Positions 48,406-64,000 of a DNA stretch of 64,000 nucleotides are shown here, one piece after another. Every line of letters begins with the position of its first letter. The first letter of the stretch is position 1. The position numbers were made by a program, and so were the translations under genes. Under the pieces are notes generated by a model. That model worked only from the letters and a program-made list of their open reading frames with translations. It was not told the DNA's origin and made no database searches. This DNA is from Thunnus maccoyii (lineage: Eukaryota; Chordata; Actinopteri; Scombriformes; Scombridae): NCBI RefSeq assembly GCF_910596095.1, contig NC_056544.1, forward strand, positions 16,353,155 to 16,417,154. Reading direction: 5' to 3'.

Positions 48406-49118
48406 GTCGATGAGCAAAAATTATTTCACATCAGTGTGTGCATATACAGACGTTTCTGCTCGTCATAAAACTAAAGATACCAAATGCACTAAATAGTGCA
48501 GAAATCTGTGTTGACATTTCTGCATATGTGGCCACGTACACACATATAGCGCTGAAACATTTGAACTGGTTTCAGCAGGCCCAATAAACTCAAATCATTT
48601 AACCAATGAATTCATGTTCTGGCACTGAGATACAGTACAAGGGACTCAGCCCAGAATTCAGTGTGCCCTCCTCTCTCTCAGGCAGTGTGTTTTCCATTTT
48701 TACTGTCAGCTGTATACAGTGTATTCTGCATTATTGATACTTTCTTTCTCTTTTCTCCCCTCTTTTTAGAATCTTTCCATGTCCTCATCTCATCACCACA
48801 CTGGCTGTGGAGCTGGTATAGCTGCAGTGAATTTGACCCCACCTGGTCTATATTTTATTGCTTGGTGTTTAATACATTTTTGAAAATCCTCCCCCACCCC
48901 TCAAAAAAAAAAAAAAAAAAAAAAGAAAGAAAGAAAAAAAAAAACAGTGTCTAGTGCCTTGTCTATTTCAAGTGTCTATCTTGGTGAGGCAGAGGGAGAT
49001 GACTGGAGGGGGATACTCACCTTCAGCTCTCCTAGTTCAGCAGACAGGGGGGATCATTAGGAGAGAGGCTACAGAGGAGGGAAGAGTGTGAATGTGTTTG
49101 TTTGTCCATATGTGTGTT

Positions 49119-49237
49119 AGCCCACTGATACACTGGCGACATGTCCAGGGTGCTTCTTGCCCCAATGTGTTGCAAAGCTCAAGCCCACTGTGACCCTGAA
49201 CAGGATAAGCGGTTTAGAAAATGGATGGAGGGATAAA
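49119..49237. repeat. Teleost retroposon 3'-tail fragment
   Basis: It contains CACTGGCGACATGTCCAGGG, then TGTGACCCTGAACAGGATAA, GCGGTTTAGAAAATGGATGG and AGGGATAAA. This phrase, ending in a GGAT-type tail, is one I recognise as a very abundant dispersed repeat of fish genomes. Confidence 0.65.
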
Positions 49238-50479
49238 TCAATTCAGAATAAATGTTATATTTTAATACAACATTTATTTACATCTTGTAGTTTGTAATTG
49301 TGTGGTTCAAGGTGTAGGATGAGGGGATTATTTTCAGATTCACAAGACTTGAAAGTGATATTCACAGCTCCAGGCCCTGCTCTCTAATTATAACCTGAGA
49401 ACTGTCTTTGGCATATGTACATTTGCAGAGGAAACGTCTTTAAAGTAACTCTGAGGAAGAAAATGTGTACTACCTTTCACAACTGTCTTTTTACTGTTAT
49501 TATTTCTACAATTACATTTAAAGACACAGAAACAGGGTGTACACAAAATTACACAGGAGATACACAAAAGACAATAGCAGAGGCCCTTGTGCTCGACCCA
49601 TAAACACTCTGGCAGGGCTACATACTGAGGTTGAGGCGTCCATTTTGCTGACACAGTTCTGAAGTGAAAAGATGGCTCTCTGGATGTGGAGTGCCGGTGT
49701 GAGAGATTGGGTTACCCCAGACACTCCCAGTGGATCTCCCGGCCAAATGGATCTGGATCTCACGCTTGGGCGCACATATTGAATGCCATAAGAGGTCTCC
49801 GAGGTCTCCTTCAGTGGGAGGAATGCGCAGCCTAACAATGTGGAGTTTTCACCAAACTAAATTTTGCACCAAAGAAGAGCGATAGCAAAGACGCTGGAGC
49901 ACAAGGGACACGCAATGAATGCATACTTATATTTGTGCTGGTTGTTCATACCGGATAAAAATTTCAGCTTCCTGGATAGTAGTATACAGCACAGGTTCAG
50001 TAGGCTCTCATAATTCTTTAATAAAGTCTTAACACAGGCTGGCACTTTTCCTCTAGAGGACTATGGGTATTAGGCTGTCATATAAAAAACAAAATGCCAT
50101 TTCACACACATCCTGGACAAGAACAATGGTATTTGAGCTACTCCCAAACATCTGGCCCAACTGCCCAGTTTCACTAAACTGGCCAGGCTCTTAGCAGCAT
50201 TGAGTACCACTTGCATTGAGGTTATGTTCATGCAACGACACCGTAGAGGATCAGCCAGGCTAAGTTATCTCTGAACAAGCCATCCATTCTGCTGCTTTCT
50301 GATGGAAGAATACTTGGGGGCTGCGTAATTATATTGCTTTAAATGAACCCCTGAGAACGCCCCTGCCAAAGCGCCCACAATGTCTCACACTTGGGCGAGT
50401 GTCAGAAACACAACACTTGTGTATGCACTCACGTGTGTAGCTGTGTGCGTGTGTGTCTGTACGTGTGTGTTTTACTGCT

Positions 50480-50900
50480 TAGGCTGGCGTTAAAAGGGAG
50501 GCCGCAGTGGTTCTGATACGCCTCACAAGTGAATTTAATTAAATCATAAATATGAGCTGGAGGCCGCCACCCAATTTAATGTAATGGATGATGTGGGCCA
50601 GTCCATCTCTGGCAAAGCAAAGTTCTGGACCCGTTCAAATGCCCTTGAAGCTTATTAAAAGTGCCTGGCACAGGGAAATGCTAGCAAAGTTGTTTAATGG
50701 ATGCCCAGCTTGCATTCAGTATGACAGTTAATGTTGGGCCGTACCATCTCTGATTTGGACGAGGGGCTCTGTCTCCATTGTGGAAGTCTGTCATTCCTCA
50801 TCTGATATTCATTATAGTAATGTAATAAAAGCTAACAAATGACAGACAACATGCGCATTTGATGTTACGCTTGAAATGGGAAAATTCAATAAGACAAGCT
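50480..50900. promoter_or_regulatory. Candidate conserved non-coding element (by appearance only)
   Basis: Non-repetitive, mixed-composition sequence with dense homeodomain and TALE-type motifs (TTTAATTAAATCATAAATA, CAATTTAATGTAATGG, TATGACAGTTAATG, AATGACAGAC), 2.3 kb beyond the znf521 3' end. Developmental zinc-finger genes commonly have such elements. Conservation was not tested. Confidence 0.3.
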
Positions 50901-51043
50901 TCAGAAAGCCCGATTACACAGATGTATTATAAAATACTGTATGTGATCATTTTCTGTGACAAATGACCTTTAATATCATCATCGAGAGGGATGACATCCA
51001 TATATGTTTTTTTTAAACAAAACAGTGTATATGCACTGTACCA

Positions 51044-51105
51044 GTCAAATGTTTGGACACACCTCCCCATTTTCTTGAAGGAGAAAGTGTCTCCAAACAT
51101 TTGAC
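51044..51105. mobile_element. Miniature Tc1-type fold-back remnant
   Basis: GTCAAATGTTTGGA (51044-51057) and TCCAAACATTTGAC (51092-51105) are exact complements. The left side, CCAGTCAAATGTTTGGACAC followed by ACC, resembles the well-known terminus of fish Tc1-like elements. Only the ends remain, about 60 bp. Confidence 0.6.
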
Positions 51106-51799
51106 ATGTGTCTATATATACATGTATATAATATTATGCCACACATTCATATTTATAATTGTGTATGCATACAGTATGCAGCATTTTCTATTTACAGCAT
51201 AAAATGTAATAGAGTATCTGCTGTATATTTCAAAGGCAGCATTAGTTTACAGTCATTTGTTATTCACAGCATAACCTAGTTATAATGCTAAAAGATGCAG
51301 CGCTGAGCCTTTTCAAAACAAAACTGAAAGCTTCAACAAATGTTATGCTGCTTGTGTGTCACCATTGATGAATCATTTGCTGAGACAGACAGATGTTGTA
51401 GCATGGGTTGTGTCCCACTCGGCAAAGGCAGAAGAATCTTTTCGTTGGTCCCCCGGAGTGCTGGAGGCTCCCTAAATAGACCTAGCGCAAGGGTGTGTAG
51501 AATGGGACCGCACAGGGTGATGGGTAATGGAGTCATTAATAACACAGACCTCCCTTAAGATGCTCAGATGTTCGTTAGCGGGAGCCACAAGGGAGTGAGG
51601 AAAAATAGGATGCAATTTGATACAATGAAAAAGAAGCAGAGTAATCTTTTGATGATGATCATGTTTATGCTGTCATAGTTCTTGTCTGATGGGTTAATTG
51701 TGTTCACACACACACATGCACACACACACTTATTATCATACAGATACACAAAGCCTTTTAGATATATAATGAAGGGACATTGGAGTCATTTCCTCATAC

Positions 51800-53239
51800 A
51801 GTTTTTAATATTTCCATCACATGTGCAACACAAAAAAACGAGGTCTGCCAAATACAGAACTCCATATTTGTACAATACATTTTAATAACATCGGAGATAA
51901 CTGTCCTTTTGCTGCAGGAGATGGTGATTTCCTGTAAACTGTGTACGAACAATTCTCAATCAAAATGTCAAAACATTAAAGTTTCATACAAAAGTGCATC
52001 TCAGGTTCAATGAATGCAAAACATTTACATAACAGAATGGTTTTAAGTTTTGTATGATGCCACAGTGGCTTCCAGCTTGAGCAGAGAGAGAGAGCGAGAG
52101 CAATGGGACACTGCAAAGAAATAAGAGGAGTACTCGGGCACTCTCCAGGAGAGCCAGGGACAAAGTTTTGTAACTACGGTATATCCCCGAGACAGACTGG
52201 AATTGTGTTCAGTCTTCATGACCCCAAATCCAAATGGATTTACTCCCCCATTGCAAAAAAACAAAAAACAACAAATAAAAAAAACCCATAGCGATAACAA
52301 AACATAAAAAAAAAATTCCAGTAATCTCCAGGCTTCAATGAGCAGTAAACATTAACAACAGAAATGTACAGGTTGAGTCAGTGGGCTGGAGATTTCCCCA
52401 TGCTCTGAGAGCCACATGGGAGCTTCACGCCTCTGTTCACGAGCCAACCGTAGGAACTAGCCTTTTCCAAATCTGTGTCACTGCGTTTGCATATATCAGC
52501 ATCCTGTCCTGTTTTTCTGTTCTCTGTTTTCTCTTTTTTTTCCGTCTCTCATCTGAACTCCAGCGCTGGCAGTGCAGATTAGTCGCACCGCCGTCCTCGG
52601 CTGGTCCTCTGGTAGCCATGTTACGACAGAAATACAGACTAGATCTCAGCCTATGCTGGTGAATCAAAATTTCTACCCCATAATGATTGACCACGTCAGG
52701 ATACAGAGTGACATACTGCGCAGTAGGAGTGGCGCTGACGAAGAGTCCTCCTGACAACATTTGCCGGTTCCTACAGCTTCCTACGCTTTCAGTGGCACCC
52801 TGTTTTTCCTTTACACAACTGGTTGAGTCCCATCTAGTCTGATTGACAATGTCATTGATCTTTTTTTTTCTTCTCTTTTTTTGGACAAACATTTTGAACT
52901 GTACATTGGCAAATACTGTATAAGATTGCAATATAGCTGTAGTTAAGCAACACATGAAGAATTCTATGTACAAACAAGTTGGCTTTTTCTTTATTTTTGA
53001 AATAATGGTTAGTAAAGAACGGAGAGGGTTCTTTTATGCCCCCCCCTCCCCCACTTTTTATTTTCTTTGCTTTGCTTTTCTTTTTTCTTGCTGTGGCATG
53101 GTTCCTTGTGGTGTAACTGAATCAAAAGTTCAGTGCAAGACAGTCAGTGGGAAACTGCACTGACGGTAATTGGCGGTCAGACATTATTCTCTGCGTCATG
53201 TGATCCTTGTTCTCGGCCACGGCGCTGCGCTTTGCCATG
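51800..53239 (-). other. znf521: Probable 3' UTR of znf521
   Basis: Sequence following the znf521 stop. Minus-strand AATAAA signals (TTTATT on plus) lie at 53057-53062 and 52990-52995, giving a UTR of about 180-250 nt. ATTAAA-type signals near 51803 and 51887 would allow about 1.4 kb. The true end is unknown. The first 200 nt are non-repetitive and may be conserved. Confidence 0.45.
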
Positions 53240-63956
<10,717 letters not shown>

Positions 63957-64000
63957 TCACATAGGGGAAGGAGACACAAGGACAGAGGAGAAAAAATATG

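Larger units (their letters stand above)
43020..51750. other. Receptor 3' UTR and intergenic region before znf521
   Basis: No coding exon was recognised. It holds a (GT)n tract near 46667-46704, a 14-bp hairpin at 48369-48405, a poly(A)-rich run at 48902-48945, a retroposon tail at 49119-49237, a Tc1-type fold-back at 51044-51105 and regulatory-looking unique stretches near 47.6-47.83 and 50.48-50.90 kb. Confidence 0.6.

Noticed and set aside
52437..52973. 178-residue minus-strand open frame near the znf521 3' end
   Set aside because: It is downstream of the znf521 stop, contains low-complexity KKRRKKK runs from T-rich DNA and shows no domain. It is treated as possible 3' UTR.

Overview
The window reads as vertebrate, specifically teleost-fish, nuclear DNA. 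Genes are split into short exons with GT-AG introns. Intergenic DNA is AT-rich and holds many (GT)n/(CA)n tracts and short non-autonomous DNA transposons of types common in fish. The gene order ttc39c - osbpl1a - H3/H4-type histamine receptor - znf521, with matching orientations, is the order of the human 18q11.2 block (TTC39C, CABYR, OSBPL1A, IMPACT, HRH4, ZNF521), but no CABYR or IMPACT exons were recognised. All gene calls come from reading exons and splice sites by eye and from recalled family sequences; no database was searched.

Layout. 1-4.26 kb: the C-terminal nine coding exons of ttc39c (+), cut by the left edge. 5-27.75 kb: complete osbpl1a (-), 27 coding exons that join in frame to 965 aa (oxysterol-binding-protein-related protein ORP1L: ankyrin repeats, PH, coiled coil with FFAT, sterol-binding domain), with an internal Met placed to give the short ORP1S form (436 aa). 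The two genes converge tail to tail. 27.75-38.4 kb: intergenic, with a 1.0 kb Tc1/mariner-like element, a partial second copy and a few regulatory-looking stretches. 38.6-43.0 kb: a complete three-exon histamine receptor (+), 388 aa, in the HRH4 position but resembling H3 in the ligand pocket and TM6-TM7. 43-52 kb: intergenic. 53.24-63.95 kb: the last two coding exons of znf521 (-), separated by a 10.6 kb intron; the rest of the gene lies beyond the right edge.

The genes do not form a pathway. ORP1L is a late-endosomal cholesterol sensor, the receptor is a Gi-type amine GPCR, ZNF521 is a developmental zinc-finger cofactor and TTC39C is a poorly understood TPR-like protein; what they share is conserved linkage. 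I found no new enzymatic or defence system. The points most worth checking are the H3-like receptor at the HRH4 locus, the conserved ORP1S start, a transposon ending 10-14 nt from an osbpl1a splice donor, a GC-AG intron in ttc39c, and the missing CABYR and IMPACT.
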